A DNA stretch of 64,000 nucleotides from Paenibacillus gallinarum (GTDB taxonomy: Bacteria > Bacillota > Bacilli > Paenibacillales > Paenibacillaceae), in assembly GCF_014836635.1 (NCBI RefSeq), contig NZ_JACSQL010000002.1, forward strand, positions 558,001 to 622,000. The letters run 5' to 3'. The notes beneath the pieces are model-generated. The model saw only the letters and a program-made list of their open reading frames with translations. It did not search any database and was not told the origin of the DNA. A program made the position numbers and the translations under genes. Shown here one piece after another: positions 52,880-62,259 of this stretch; position 1 is the first letter of the stretch, and every line of letters begins with the position of its first letter.

Positions 52880-52908
52880 ACATACTTCGATGGACAAGGA
52901 CATAGTAT
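52880..52908 (+). promoter_or_regulatory. Candidate sigma-E promoter of dacB
   Basis: ACATACT, 14-base spacer and CATAGTAT agree with sigma-E geometry and the -10 type. dacB is a sigma-E gene in B. subtilis. Confidence 0.5.
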
Positions 52909-52944
52909 AGTACAAGATTCTGCAAAGGACCCGGAGGAGAACTT

Positions 52945-54144
52945 ATGAAACTATTGAAAAAATGTAGTGTGTTGCCGCTAGTAGTAACACTTATGTTATC
53001 ACCTCTTACTGCTTATGCCGATCATAAACCAGACCATAAGGAACCCCCAGCACTTCATACAAATGCAGAGACGGCTTCGCTCATTGATGTGAGTTCTGGG
53101 CGCATTCTGTACAGCAAAGACGGAGATAAGGAAATGAGAATTGCAAGTCTAACTAAAATCATGACAGCTCTAGTTGCAGTAGAAAAAACGGACTTGAAAA
53201 GCATGGTAACCGTAAGTAAGAATGCAGCTGGCAAGGAAGGCTCCTCTTTGTATTTGAAATTAGGAGAGAAAATGTCTCTGGAGAATATGTTGTATGGACT
53301 TATGCTCCGCTCAGGAAATGACGCGGCAACCGCTATTGCGGAACACGTTGGAGGATCAGAGGAAGGCTTCGTCCACTTAATGAATCTGAAAGCTGAGGAA
53401 ATCGGGCTCAGCCACACTCAGTTTAAGAACCCCCACGGGCTTGATGCCGAAGGTCACTATTCTACAGCCAATGATATGGCCAAGCTAACCGCGTACGCAC
53501 TTCATAATGCGGATTTCAAAAGCATTGTTGGTACGCAGCAGAAAAAAGCACCCAATCCGAATGAAACCTGGGATTATAATTGGCTGAATAAAAACAAAAT
53601 GCTACGGCTTTATGAAGGAGCTGACGGAGTAAAAACCGGGTACACCAAGATGGCATTTCGGTGTCTTGTAAGTTCTGCAACTCGCGAAGGGCAACAACTC
53701 GCAGCGGTAACTTTAAATGACGGGGATGACTGGAACGATCACGCTAAAATGTTGAACTATGGATTTGAGCACTATCCACTTGTTGATCTCGCAAAAAAAG
53801 GTCAGTCGATACAAAAATATCAATATGTCACGGGTAACTCATTTAAATATCCTTTACTAGTATCCGAAGCGGAGAATATCAAAACAAAGCTGATTCTTTA
53901 TGATCAGCAACTGGAAGAAGCTAAAAAAATTGTGGATAAGGATGCAGACTTTGGACTTAAAGGACGGGTAGAATTTTTGCTGAATGGAGTGAAAATCGGT
54001 CATATCCCTGTGTATAAAAAGGGAAGCTTTATTCCGAAAGATACTTCAGCCGAAACTTCCGTCTTCTCTTATAATCTGGTCCATAAGAGTACATTTTTAA
54101 GTTCGATCCGAGAAGTCCTCGGCCAAATATTCACAAGAGAATAA
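52945..54144 (+). CDS. dacB: D-alanyl-D-alanine carboxypeptidase DacB
   Basis: 399 residues. Signal peptide (about 1-25, cleavage near AYA-DH), SxxK at Ser68-Lys71 (ASLTKIM), SGN in LRSGNDAATAIAEHVG and KTGYT near residue 233, then a C-terminal domain. It controls cortex cross-linking by trimming peptides in spore peptidoglycan. It shares the family of dacF but sits at the head of the dacB-spmA-spmB operon, which identifies it. RBS GGAGGAG. Confidence 0.95.
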   Translation: MKLLKKCSVLPLVVTLMLSPLTAYADHKPDHKEPPALHTNAETASLIDVSSGRILYSKDGDKEMRIASLTKIMTALVAVEKTDLKSMVTVSKNAAGKEGSSLYLKLGEKMSLENMLYGLMLRSGNDAATAIAEHVGGSEEGFVHLMNLKAEEIGLSHTQFKNPHGLDAEGHYSTANDMAKLTAYALHNADFKSIVGTQQKKAPNPNETWDYNWLNKNKMLRLYEGADGVKTGYTKMAFRCLVSSATREGQQLAAVTLNDGDDWNDHAKMLNYGFEHYPLVDLAKKGQSIQKYQYVTGNSFKYPLLVSEAENIKTKLILYDQQLEEAKKIVDKDADFGLKGRVEFLLNGVKIGHIPVYKKGSFIPKDTSAETSVFSYNLVHKSTFLSSIREVLGQIFTRE

Positions 54145-54171
54145 AGGAATCCGAAGCGGGAGGGGTTCACG

Positions 54172-54813
54172 ATGATCAACGTCATTTGGCTTGCCATGAT
54201 AGTGATAGGATTTTGTTTCGCAGCGGCAAAAGGGAACATTGAAGTGGTTACTCAGTCAGCTTTTGATGGTGCGGCTACCGGCGTAACCGTTTGTTTTGGA
54301 CTCATTAGTGTTCTTGTCTTCTGGATGGGAATGATGAAGATGGCGGAAGATGCCGGTCTGCTGTCTAAGATCGCCAAACTTTTAGGACCCGTTGTTGGTT
54401 ATTTATTTCCTGATGTTCCTAAAAATCATCCTGCCATGGGATATATTCTCTCGAATATGAGTGCCAACTTACTTGGGCTTGGAAATGCGGCTACTCCAAT
54501 GGGGATTAAAGCAATGCAGCAGCTTCAGGAACTGAATCCGGATAAACAAGTAGCAAGTCCTGCGATGTGCACATTGCTAGCTTTAAACACAGCGAGCATT
54601 ACGCTGATCCCGACCACACTGATTGCGATCCGGCTGAATTATAATTCTGCCAATCCCGCTGAAATTGTGGGAACTACCCTTGTTGCTACTGCCTTTGCAA
54701 CAGCGGCAGCCATTATTTTGGATCGGTTTTACCGAAGTAGATTGCCGAGGACACCTGAACGCAAAATAAATAGAAAACATCCACCGCAGGCGGAAACCAG
54801 TGTGAAAGGGTGA
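54172..54813 (+). CDS. spmA: Spore maturation protein A
   Basis: 213 residues, about five membrane segments with the nucleoside-recognition (Gate) domain: GAATGVTVCFGLISVLVFWM, YILSNMSANLLGLGNAATPM and MCTLLALNTASITLIPTTLI. SpmA and SpmB are needed for full spore-core dehydration; the transported species is unknown. It follows dacB by 27 bases and precedes spmB by 4. Confidence 0.95.
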   Translation: MINVIWLAMIVIGFCFAAAKGNIEVVTQSAFDGAATGVTVCFGLISVLVFWMGMMKMAEDAGLLSKIAKLLGPVVGYLFPDVPKNHPAMGYILSNMSANLLGLGNAATPMGIKAMQQLQELNPDKQVASPAMCTLLALNTASITLIPTTLIAIRLNYNSANPAEIVGTTLVATAFATAAAIILDRFYRSRLPRTPERKINRKHPPQAETSVKG

Positions 54814-54817
54814 GCAC

Positions 54818-55351
54818 ATGTTATCTTTTATTAACCTAATCTCTACATGGGCCATTCCGATCATTATCGCTTTTGTTCCATTATATGCCTATTATCGTAA
54901 GGTCCTTGTTTATGAATCCTTTGTAGAAGGAGCTAAGGAAGGCTTTGGAACTGCGATTTCTATCATTCCTCAACTCGTGGCTATGATGGTGGCAATCAGC
55001 GTATTTCGCGCTTCGGGGGCACTAGATTTCTTTATGAGTTTCTTTACTCCCTTGTTTCAGTGGATGGGGGTTCCTTCTGAAATATTACCTCTCGGTATAC
55101 TTCGGCCGCTGACAGGGACGGGTTCTCTTGCTTTTACAACAGATTTAATTGGGACATATGGTCCAGACTCCATGATCGGAAGAATCGCTTCAACGGTGCA
55201 AGGAAGCACAGATACGACGCTATATGTGCTTACTGTTTATTTTGGGGCTGTCGGTATTAGAAACGGCAGATATGCACTTAAAGTAGGTCTTTTTTCTGAT
55301 CTTGTCGGTTTTGTAGCAGCTATTTTTATATGTCTTCTTGTATTTGGTTAA
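54818..55351 (+). CDS. spmB: Spore maturation protein B
   Basis: 177 residues, four or five membrane segments with a second Gate-type domain: VEGAKEGFGTAISIIPQLVA, LGILRPLTGTGSLAFTTDLI and TDTTLYVLTVYFGAVGI. It works with SpmA in spore core dehydration. Partner gene and operon position make the assignment firm. Confidence 0.95.
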   Translation: MLSFINLISTWAIPIIIAFVPLYAYYRKVLVYESFVEGAKEGFGTAISIIPQLVAMMVAISVFRASGALDFFMSFFTPLFQWMGVPSEILPLGILRPLTGTGSLAFTTDLIGTYGPDSMIGRIASTVQGSTDTTLYVLTVYFGAVGIRNGRYALKVGLFSDLVGFVAAIFICLLVFG

Positions 55352-55372
55352 ACCCCGTTTACGCTGACATCA

Positions 55373-55410
55373 AGCCCTTGGAGAGTGCTCTGAGGGTTAT
55401 TTCCTTTTCA
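55373..55410 (+). terminator. Likely terminator after spmB
   Basis: AGCCCT-TG-GAG pairs with CTC-TG-AGGGTT (several G-T pairs), followed by ATTTCCTTTT. Confidence 0.5.
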
Positions 55411-55463
55411 TAACCTTGTTATTTCTCCTTTTGATGGGTATCATTAATTCCTGAGGTGACTTA

Positions 55464-56216
55464 TTGAATATGGAGAGATTACAAAAAATTATTGCACAAG
55501 CAGGGATTGCTTCCAGACGTAAAAGCGAAGAGCTTATTTTGTCCGGTAAGGTTGAAGTCAACGGAGAAGTAGTGACCGAGCTTGGTACGAAAGCAAATCC
55601 CGATGAGGATATCATTACGGTAAACGGTAGACCGATTCGTAGTGAGAAGAAAATTTATGTCATGCTGAATAAACCAAAAGGAGTCATCACAAGTGCTTCT
55701 GACCCAGAAGGCAGAAAAATTGTGTCAGACTATCTGAAAGGGATCAAAGAAAGAGTCTATCCGGTAGGAAGACTGGACTATGATACCGAAGGACTGCTTT
55801 TGCTAACGAATGATGGTGAATTTGCACATCTGCTAACGCATCCAAAACATCACGTACCTAAGACTTATCTGGCTACAGTAAAAGGAGTTCCGCACGGAAC
55901 TGCACTGGATCAGCTGAGAAAAGGGATTATGCTGGACGATGGAATGACACATCCTGCAGAAGTTGAGTATAAGGATGTAGATACCGACAAGAAAGAAGCG
56001 GTCATTAGTATTACGATTCATGAAGGTCGTAACCGTCAGGTTCGACGTATGTTCGAAGCAATCAATCATCCGGTAACCAGACTGAAACGGATATCTTTTG
56101 GCGGACTTCTCCTTCAAAACTTAAAACGGGGATTATATCGCCACTTGACGAAAGAAGAAATCAATAACTTGATGCAATCTGCTCAATCCGCAGCAGAGAA
56201 GAGTAGCAAAAAATAA
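55464..56216 (+). CDS. rluB: 23S rRNA pseudouridine synthase RluB
   Basis: 250 residues. S4 domain at the N-terminus (ERLQKIIAQAGIASRRKSEE) and the RsuA/RluB/E/F catalytic domain with GRLDYDTEGLLLLTNDG (catalytic Asp) and EGRNRQVRRMFEAINH. It likely modifies U2605 of 23S rRNA. GAGGTG at 55453 favours the TTG at 55464; ATG 55470 is the alternative. In B. subtilis this gene (ypuL) also sits between spmB and resA. Confidence 0.93.
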   Translation: MNMERLQKIIAQAGIASRRKSEELILSGKVEVNGEVVTELGTKANPDEDIITVNGRPIRSEKKIYVMLNKPKGVITSASDPEGRKIVSDYLKGIKERVYPVGRLDYDTEGLLLLTNDGEFAHLLTHPKHHVPKTYLATVKGVPHGTALDQLRKGIMLDDGMTHPAEVEYKDVDTDKKEAVISITIHEGRNRQVRRMFEAINHPVTRLKRISFGGLLLQNLKRGLYRHLTKEEINNLMQSAQSAAEKSSKK

Positions 56217-56276
56217 ATCCGTAAGGACACATAATTTTCAAAAAACAGACGAAGTTTTGTGACATTTTTCGTTATA

Positions 56277-56311
56277 ATTATCCATAGGCTGGATAATTGG
56301 ACATAATTGTC
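56277..56311 (+). promoter_or_regulatory. Two palindromes in the resA upstream region
   Basis: ATTATCC/GGATAAT (56277-56283 with 56291-56297) overlaps the end of a TATAAT hexamer (56273-56278). The perfect 12-base palindrome GACATAATTGTC follows at 56300-56311, between that box and the resA start. They may be operators for redox control of the res operon. Confidence 0.4.
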
Positions 56312-56331
56312 ATAAAAGGAGCGCATTAACG

Positions 56332-56859
56332 ATGGGGAAATCAAAAAGAACCGTTCAGGTTATTATTTTGATATTCATTGTCATCTTGGGTGCCTACGCC
56401 ATTGGCTCGTCTGTTTTTGGTTCGGATGAAAAACCCGGTGTCGGTGATCGTGTGCCTGATTTTGAACTGCTTGGAATGGATGGTAAAGTTCATACCCTTG
56501 CAGAATACAAGGATAAAGTCATGGTTATCAATTTTTGGGGGACTTGGTGCGAGCCATGTGTCGATGAAATGCCCGCCTTGCAGAAACAATGGGACAAATG
56601 GAAAGAGCAGGGCGTGGTATTCATCGGCGTAAATGTAGGGGAAGATCAGATGACGGTGGATCAGTTTGTTCGCGGAGTCGGTGTAGATTTTCCAATTATG
56701 TATGACAAGGGAAGAAAAGTGACGGGTGAGTTTGGTATTTCACCGATGCCTTCTACTTTTTTTGTATCTAAAGACGGAAAAATCTCCGAGAAATTTGAAG
56801 GTCAGCTGAATTTGGACACGTTGGAGTACAAAATCAAGCAGCTAGTCAATTCAAATTGA
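56332..56859 (+). CDS. resA: Thiol-disulfide oxidoreductase ResA
   Basis: 175 residues. N-terminal membrane anchor (about 7-25), then an extracytoplasmic thioredoxin fold with FWGTWCEPCVDEMP (CEPC active site) and the cis-Pro region FGISPMPSTFFV. ResA keeps the CxxCH heme-binding cysteines of apocytochrome c reduced. Directly followed by resB and resC in the cytochrome c maturation (System II) operon. Confidence 0.96.
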   Translation: MGKSKRTVQVIILIFIVILGAYAIGSSVFGSDEKPGVGDRVPDFELLGMDGKVHTLAEYKDKVMVINFWGTWCEPCVDEMPALQKQWDKWKEQGVVFIGVNVGEDQMTVDQFVRGVGVDFPIMYDKGRKVTGEFGISPMPSTFFVSKDGKISEKFEGQLNLDTLEYKIKQLVNSN

Positions 56860-56882
56860 GGGAATAGGAGGTTAACGTCACC

Positions 56883-58559
56883 ATGATTCAAAACACAAAG
56901 TGTGAATGCGGCCACCAGAATCCAGTGGGTACCGTATTGTGTGAAGCCTGCGGTAAACCGCAAGACGAAAAAGATCTTGTGTCCACTGAACTGCTTGAAA
57001 TGCGTTATGACGGCAGGGCGAGGCGTTCACAGCGAAGTAATCCAAATGCGATTGACCGAGTGTGGAATTTCTTTTCATCTGTTAAAGTGGCGATCTATCT
57101 GATCGTCTTTACTTTGGTTGGAGCCATGCTTGGAACGATTTATCCTCAGGAGAATGCTTTTGTTAATCTAGATCCTTCTGTCTACTACAAAGAAACGTAT
57201 GGTCTACCAGGAAACATCTATTACATATTAGGACTTTCACATACATACGAATCCTGGTGGTTTATTTTACTGCTCGTTATGATCGGTGCTTCCCTTGTTA
57301 TTTGCAGCATAGATCGGGTGTTACCTCTTTACAAGGCACTCAACAAGCAACGTATTCCTAAACATATGCAGTTCCTAACAAGACAAAGAATTACCTACCA
57401 GACAGAAATGCCTGAAGAGCAAGCAAAAGAGTGGATTGCGAAAGCGGTTACCCCACTCAAGAAAAAAGGATACCGTGTAAAAACAGACGAATCTGCACTG
57501 CTCGCAGAAAAGTATCGTTTTAGCCGGTGGGGTCCCTATGTTATACATATTGGACTGATTATCTTCTTGCTGGCGGTATTGGCAAGAGGACTGCCTGGCC
57601 TGCATATGGACAAGCATGTTGCTTTTCCGCAAGGTGAAATTGTGAATTTACCGGATACTACGTTTTATCTCGAAAATGTAAATTTTCGGGTGGAATATTA
57701 CAGTGAGGAAGAAACGCCGGAAGAGTTTAAGAATGTAGGAAGAATTGTTCCTAAGCTGTTTGAGACAGAAGCTAAGCTGTATGAATGTACAGCCGATTGT
57801 ACAGATCTATCGAAAGAGCCGCAGCTGAAACAAGTAGATCATCATTTTATTCAAGTGAATGACCCATTAGATTACAAAGGACTCAAAGCATACCAGTATG
57901 ATTATGATTTGACGCCTATTCTCAGAGCTGTATCGCCAGAAGTGATAGATACGGAAACGGGCGAATCTTATGGAACGATTGAGCTTAGTATGAACAATCC
58001 ACAGCTTGAGTATGAAGCTGGACCTTATCATTTGAAACTTACTAGCAAATTTATGGATTTTGGCTTAAATGACCGGGGAGAACCGGTATCCAAAACTCCG
58101 AGTCCCAATGCGCCTGCCTTTTTATTTACAGTTACAGGCAAGGATCTGCCAGCAGATGGGGTGAAGTATCTTTATTTCCCTAAGGAAATAGATAAGGAAC
58201 GTTTTCAGCAGGATTTGATTAATGAAAGACTAAGTGAAGGAATTATGCCGCTTAGGCTTGATGTGAATGGTATGGATAATGTCGACATCATAAATTCCAC
58301 TACTTATCTTAATATTCGTGTAGATAAAGCCATGCCGTTTGTTTGGCTGGGAGCCGCGATTGTTATGCTTGGTCTTATCATGGGTTTTTATTGGCAGCAT
58401 CGCAGAATTTGGATACGTATTGACCATGGAACTCTGACCTTAGGTGCCCATACCAATAAAAACTGGATAGGTCTTAGGCGAGAAGTGGCTGATGTGTTGA
58501 AAAAAGGTAATCTAATAGTGGATGAAAAGTCACTGGACAACGGAGGGAATAAAGCGTGA
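56883..58559 (+). CDS. resB: Cytochrome c biogenesis protein ResB
   Basis: 558 residues. A cytosolic zinc ribbon at the start (CECGHQNPVG then LCEACGK) is followed by membrane segments near 65-85, 120-142 and 215-235, a large extracytoplasmic domain (about 240-480) and a last membrane segment near 485-505. ResB with ResC forms the CcsBA-type heme export and ligation complex. The stop overlaps resC by four bases. Confidence 0.95.
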   Translation: MIQNTKCECGHQNPVGTVLCEACGKPQDEKDLVSTELLEMRYDGRARRSQRSNPNAIDRVWNFFSSVKVAIYLIVFTLVGAMLGTIYPQENAFVNLDPSVYYKETYGLPGNIYYILGLSHTYESWWFILLLVMIGASLVICSIDRVLPLYKALNKQRIPKHMQFLTRQRITYQTEMPEEQAKEWIAKAVTPLKKKGYRVKTDESALLAEKYRFSRWGPYVIHIGLIIFLLAVLARGLPGLHMDKHVAFPQGEIVNLPDTTFYLENVNFRVEYYSEEETPEEFKNVGRIVPKLFETEAKLYECTADCTDLSKEPQLKQVDHHFIQVNDPLDYKGLKAYQYDYDLTPILRAVSPEVIDTETGESYGTIELSMNNPQLEYEAGPYHLKLTSKFMDFGLNDRGEPVSKTPSPNAPAFLFTVTGKDLPADGVKYLYFPKEIDKERFQQDLINERLSEGIMPLRLDVNGMDNVDIINSTTYLNIRVDKAMPFVWLGAAIVMLGLIMGFYWQHRRIWIRIDHGTLTLGAHTNKNWIGLRREVADVLKKGNLIVDEKSLDNGGNKA

Positions 58560-59821
58560 ACATGCTTAACGTAAGCAGTAATGCATTTATGATTGCCTTT
58601 TTCTTATATTGTGGAGCTTTTATCGTACATGCAATCGCCGTTATGGGTCGTAAGTTCAGTAATCGAGAGCCAGAAGCCCATGTTAAAAAATGGGGAAGAT
58701 TTGGGTTGGTCCTCACTTTAATCGGTCTAGGATCACAGCTCGTTTATTTTTTTACTAGATGGGCAGGGTCAGGACATATTCCGGTATCTAATATGTATGA
58801 ATTTATGACCTTCTTGTCTATGATGGTCATTGTTGCTTTTGCTATACTTTACATGATATATAAGACATCACTTCTCGGACTCTTTGCATTGCCTATTACA
58901 ATTATACTAATGGCATATGCAGCTGTCTTTCCACAGGAGGTACAACCTCTAGTTCCATCCCTGAAATCGATTTGGCTGAATATCCACGTCACGCTTGCTG
59001 CTCTTGGTGAATCTTTCTTTGCAGTGGGCTTTGCAGCAGGTCTGATGTATTTACTTCGAACTGTTAAATTTGATAGTTCTGCGAAAGTGGATAAAAGACA
59101 GCAAAAGTGGCTTGAATTTACGTTAGTTGTTATTATTATTGTTATAGGATTTATAGGTACCGTATTTGCCTTTCGTGCAAGCGGATACGAAGCGGTATTT
59201 GTTCAACAGCAGGTGACTGACGTTGACACCGGGGGGACAAATAATAGTAAAATAGAGAAAGTCATTTATCACATGCCGCCTCTTGTAGCACCACACAATA
59301 GTGATACAGAAAGCTATACTTCATTCCTTGGAATGAAAGAACCTTTATTTGAAGCACCTTCATGGATGAATGGTGTAAATGCAGGTCGCAAACTGAATAC
59401 AGTGGTATGGTCTGTTATTTCGGGTCTGTTGTTATATGGGGTGCTTCGATTAATCATTAGGAAACCACTTAGCCGGGCGTTGAGTCCCTATCTGGCAGAT
59501 ATTGATCCTGATGATTTGGATGAAATCAGTTACCGTGCAATTGCGATAGGGTTTCCCATCTTCACCTTAGGTGCACTTATATTTGCCATGATTTGGGCAG
59601 AGATCGCCTGGGGACGGTTTTGGGGATGGGATCCCAAGGAAGTATGGGCACTTATTACTTGGCTCTATTACAGTGCTTATTTGCATCTGCGTTTGTCTAA
59701 AGGTTGGCAGGGACGTAATTCCGCATGGCTTGCTGTACTGGGCTTCCTGATCGTGATGTTTACACTGGTTGGCGTGAACTTGATTATCGCTGGACTTCAT
59801 TCCTATGCTGGAACAGAATAA
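58556..59821 (+). CDS. resC: Cytochrome c biogenesis protein ResC (CcsA-type)
   Basis: 421 residues from GTG, about eight membrane segments. It carries the tryptophan-rich heme-handling signature EIAWGRFWGWDPKEVWALIT, WLYYSAYLHLRL and conserved histidines, among them HVTLAALGE. It presents heme to apocytochrome c with ResB. GGAGGG 9 bases before the GTG favours it over ATG 58562. Confidence 0.95.
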   Translation: MNMLNVSSNAFMIAFFLYCGAFIVHAIAVMGRKFSNREPEAHVKKWGRFGLVLTLIGLGSQLVYFFTRWAGSGHIPVSNMYEFMTFLSMMVIVAFAILYMIYKTSLLGLFALPITIILMAYAAVFPQEVQPLVPSLKSIWLNIHVTLAALGESFFAVGFAAGLMYLLRTVKFDSSAKVDKRQQKWLEFTLVVIIIVIGFIGTVFAFRASGYEAVFVQQQVTDVDTGGTNNSKIEKVIYHMPPLVAPHNSDTESYTSFLGMKEPLFEAPSWMNGVNAGRKLNTVVWSVISGLLLYGVLRLIIRKPLSRALSPYLADIDPDDLDEISYRAIAIGFPIFTLGALIFAMIWAEIAWGRFWGWDPKEVWALITWLYYSAYLHLRLSKGWQGRNSAWLAVLGFLIVMFTLVGVNLIIAGLHSYAGTE

Positions 59822-59900
59822 CTGGAAATGAAGTTTATGTTTTTATTCAAATAGAGCATACTATGAGAACTGGTTTAAGAAAGTGAGGCGAATCGTACGA

Positions 59901-60617
59901 ATGGCAGATCATGAGAACCGGATACTGGTCGTCGATGATGAAGAAAGGATTCGGCGTTTGTTGAAGATGTATCTGGAAAAAGAAGGCTATGACATCGACG
60001 AGGCGGAGGATGGTGAATCCGCACTCAGTAAAGCGACATCAGAAGATTATGGCTTGATCTTGCTGGACGTAATGTTGCCGGGTATGGATGGTATTGAAGT
60101 ATGTACTAGGCTGCGTCAAGTGAAATCAACTCCTGTGCTGATGCTTACAGCCAAAGGGGAAGAGATCAATCGCGTACAGGGTTTTGAAGTTGGAGCAGAT
60201 GATTATGTAGTTAAGCCTTTCAGCCCTCGTGAAGTAATCTACCGAGTTAAAGCTATCTTACGTAGAGCTTCTGCAACCGCTTATCTATCTAAAGAAAGCA
60301 ATTCAAGCAATAATATAGTTTTTCCTCACTTACTTATTGAGCATGATGCTCATCGGGTTACAGCAAATGGGGAGGAAGTAAGTCTTACTCCAAAAGAGTA
60401 CGAGCTATTGCATTATCTCGCTGTGTCGCCGGACAAGGTCTTCTCCAGGGAAGATTTACTCAAAGACGTGTGGAATTATGAGTTTTTTGGTGACTTACGT
60501 ACGGTAGATACTCATGTGAAACGTCTACGTGAGAAGTTGAATAAAGTTTCTCCAGAAGCGGCCTCGATGATTACAACGGTATGGGGAGTTGGATATAAAC
60601 TGGAGGTTCCGAAGTAG
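59901..60617 (+). CDS. resD: Response regulator ResD
   Basis: 238 residues from ATG 59901 (MADHENRILVVDDEERIRRL). OmpR-type: receiver domain with the phosphoacceptor Asp in LILLDVMLPGMDG and Lys in YVVKPFSPRE, then a winged helix with LTPKEYELLHYLAVSPDKVF and RTVDTHVKRLREKL. In Bacillus ResD activates resABC, cytochrome and anaerobic respiration genes. The GTG at 59883 adds six residues without a clear RBS. It overlaps resE by one base. Confidence 0.95.
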   Translation: MADHENRILVVDDEERIRRLLKMYLEKEGYDIDEAEDGESALSKATSEDYGLILLDVMLPGMDGIEVCTRLRQVKSTPVLMLTAKGEEINRVQGFEVGADDYVVKPFSPREVIYRVKAILRRASATAYLSKESNSSNNIVFPHLLIEHDAHRVTANGEEVSLTPKEYELLHYLAVSPDKVFSREDLLKDVWNYEFFGDLRTVDTHVKRLREKLNKVSPEAASMITTVWGVGYKLEVPK

Positions 60618-62083
60618 TGAAGTTCTGGAAATCACTAGTTGGCAAGCTGTGGTACACCATCATATTATTAGTTGCCTGTATCCTCATGACATTGGGAGTA
60701 TTTCTACTCCCATATATTGATATCAATTTCTCGGCTGATGAGTCCGGGGAAATTAAAAAGATGTTTGTGCTTGTCTGTATTGTTGGATTTAGTTTAACTA
60801 CTTTTTTTGCACTCTTTCTTCTAAGTAAAATAACACAACCGATGCAGAAGCTGATCCAAGCGACAAATGAGATTCGTAAAGGGAATTATGATACGAGACT
60901 CTCTCTTGTTACAAGCGATGAGATCGGTGAGCTTGCAAGTACTTTTAATCATATGGCGGGAGAACTAGAAGATACCATTCGGAACTTGAACCATGAGAAA
61001 GAACGTGTCGCAAGTGTCCTACGCAGTATGAGGGATGCGGTTGTCTCTTTTGATAGTGAAGGGAAGATCATTTCTACGAACCCGCAAGGAACGAAATTAA
61101 TGTCAGCTTGGCAAGGGATTGAATGGAACAAGATCGATGTGAGATACTCTCCTCAGGAACAGAACGAGGATGCCGGTAATGATGTCCCTGAACCGCTGAG
61201 ACCATTGTTTAAAGCAGTTGTAAGCCATGGGGAAGACCAAAGTGCAGAAGTACATGTGAAACAGAGTGTATGGTCCGTACAGATGGCTCCTTTGCATACA
61301 GAACCAGGGAACCGAGGGGCAGTAGCTGTCCTGAGGGATGTGACGGAGGAAGCACACCTAGAGAAGATGCGCAGTGATTTTATAGCCAACATTTCTCATG
61401 AGATCAGAACCCCATTATCGATGATTCAAGGGTATAGTGAGGCGCTGCTTGATGGGATGGCGGCTTCTCCAAAAGAAAGCGAAGAACTCATACAAGTTAT
61501 TCATGATGAGTCCCTGCGGATGGGCAGATTAGTTAAGGATCTGCTGGATCTTGCTCGGATGGAAGCAGGGCATATTGATGTCACCCTCGACAGAGTGGAT
61601 GTGAACCAGTTGCTTGATCGTGTATACCGCAAGTTTAGTGTGGCTGCTAAAGATCAGGGTTTACTCTTAGAGTATAAGCATCAAGATGGACCTTTGATAC
61701 TAGAAGCTGCCGACGAGGACAAGCTGGAACAGGTATTTACCAACTTACTTGATAATGCATTCAGACACACTCCATCAGGGAAACATATTTATATTATCAC
61801 TTCTATGAAAAATGAGGATGAACTGGAGATTCGTATTCAAGACGAAGGTAAAGGAATTCCTAGGGAAGATCTACCTTTTATCTTTGAAAGGTTCTATAAG
61901 GCAGATAAAGCGAGAGTTCGTGACGTAGGCCGTGGGACTGGTCTTGGGCTTGCCATTGTTAAGCACATCATTGATGCGCACAAAGGGACAATCGAAGTAG
62001 ACAGTACTCATGGGAAAGGTACAGAGTTTACGGTTCTACTTCCTATAAAACAACACAAATCGGATAAATCAAAGCTTACTTGA
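60617..62083 (+). CDS. resE: Sensor histidine kinase ResE
   Basis: 488 residues from GTG. TM1 (about 12-34) and TM2 (about 48-72) are separated by only a short loop. A HAMP domain (about 72-125), a PAS-like domain (about 130-245), HisKA with FIANISHEIRTPLSMIQGYS (phospho-His) and HATPase with TNLLDNAFRHTPSG and GRGTGLGLAIVKHI follow. The tiny outside loop suggests the signal is sensed inside the cell, through HAMP/PAS. One-base overlap with resD. Confidence 0.95.
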   Translation: MKFWKSLVGKLWYTIILLVACILMTLGVFLLPYIDINFSADESGEIKKMFVLVCIVGFSLTTFFALFLLSKITQPMQKLIQATNEIRKGNYDTRLSLVTSDEIGELASTFNHMAGELEDTIRNLNHEKERVASVLRSMRDAVVSFDSEGKIISTNPQGTKLMSAWQGIEWNKIDVRYSPQEQNEDAGNDVPEPLRPLFKAVVSHGEDQSAEVHVKQSVWSVQMAPLHTEPGNRGAVAVLRDVTEEAHLEKMRSDFIANISHEIRTPLSMIQGYSEALLDGMAASPKESEELIQVIHDESLRMGRLVKDLLDLARMEAGHIDVTLDRVDVNQLLDRVYRKFSVAAKDQGLLLEYKHQDGPLILEAADEDKLEQVFTNLLDNAFRHTPSGKHIYIITSMKNEDELEIRIQDEGKGIPREDLPFIFERFYKADKARVRDVGRGTGLGLAIVKHIIDAHKGTIEVDSTHGKGTEFTVLLPIKQHKSDKSKLT

Positions 62084-62093
62084 TCTTTTCTAC

Positions 62094-62125
62094 GAAAAAG
62101 CACCTTACTGAGGGTGCTTTTTTTG
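62094..62125 (+). terminator. Terminator of the res operon
   Basis: AAAAAGCACC pairs with GGGTGCTTTTT around TTACTGA, then Ts. Confidence 0.9.
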
Positions 62126-62213
62126 TTGAACAGTACCGATTAATCTTGTTCAACGTGGAACAATTTTGGTGCGTTAGAGTGGGTAGGGAAAGATAGATCT
62201 CTTAGTAAAACGA

Positions 62214-62248
62214 AACAAAAAAAGCTAGCCACAAAGGCCAGCTTTTTT
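62214..62248 (-). terminator. Terminator of serA
   Basis: AAAAAAGCTAGCC/GGCCAGCTTTTTT hairpin with loop ACAAA, on the minus-strand 3' side of serA; the T-run reads on the minus strand. Confidence 0.88.
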
Positions 62249-62259
62249 ACGTTTAATAA

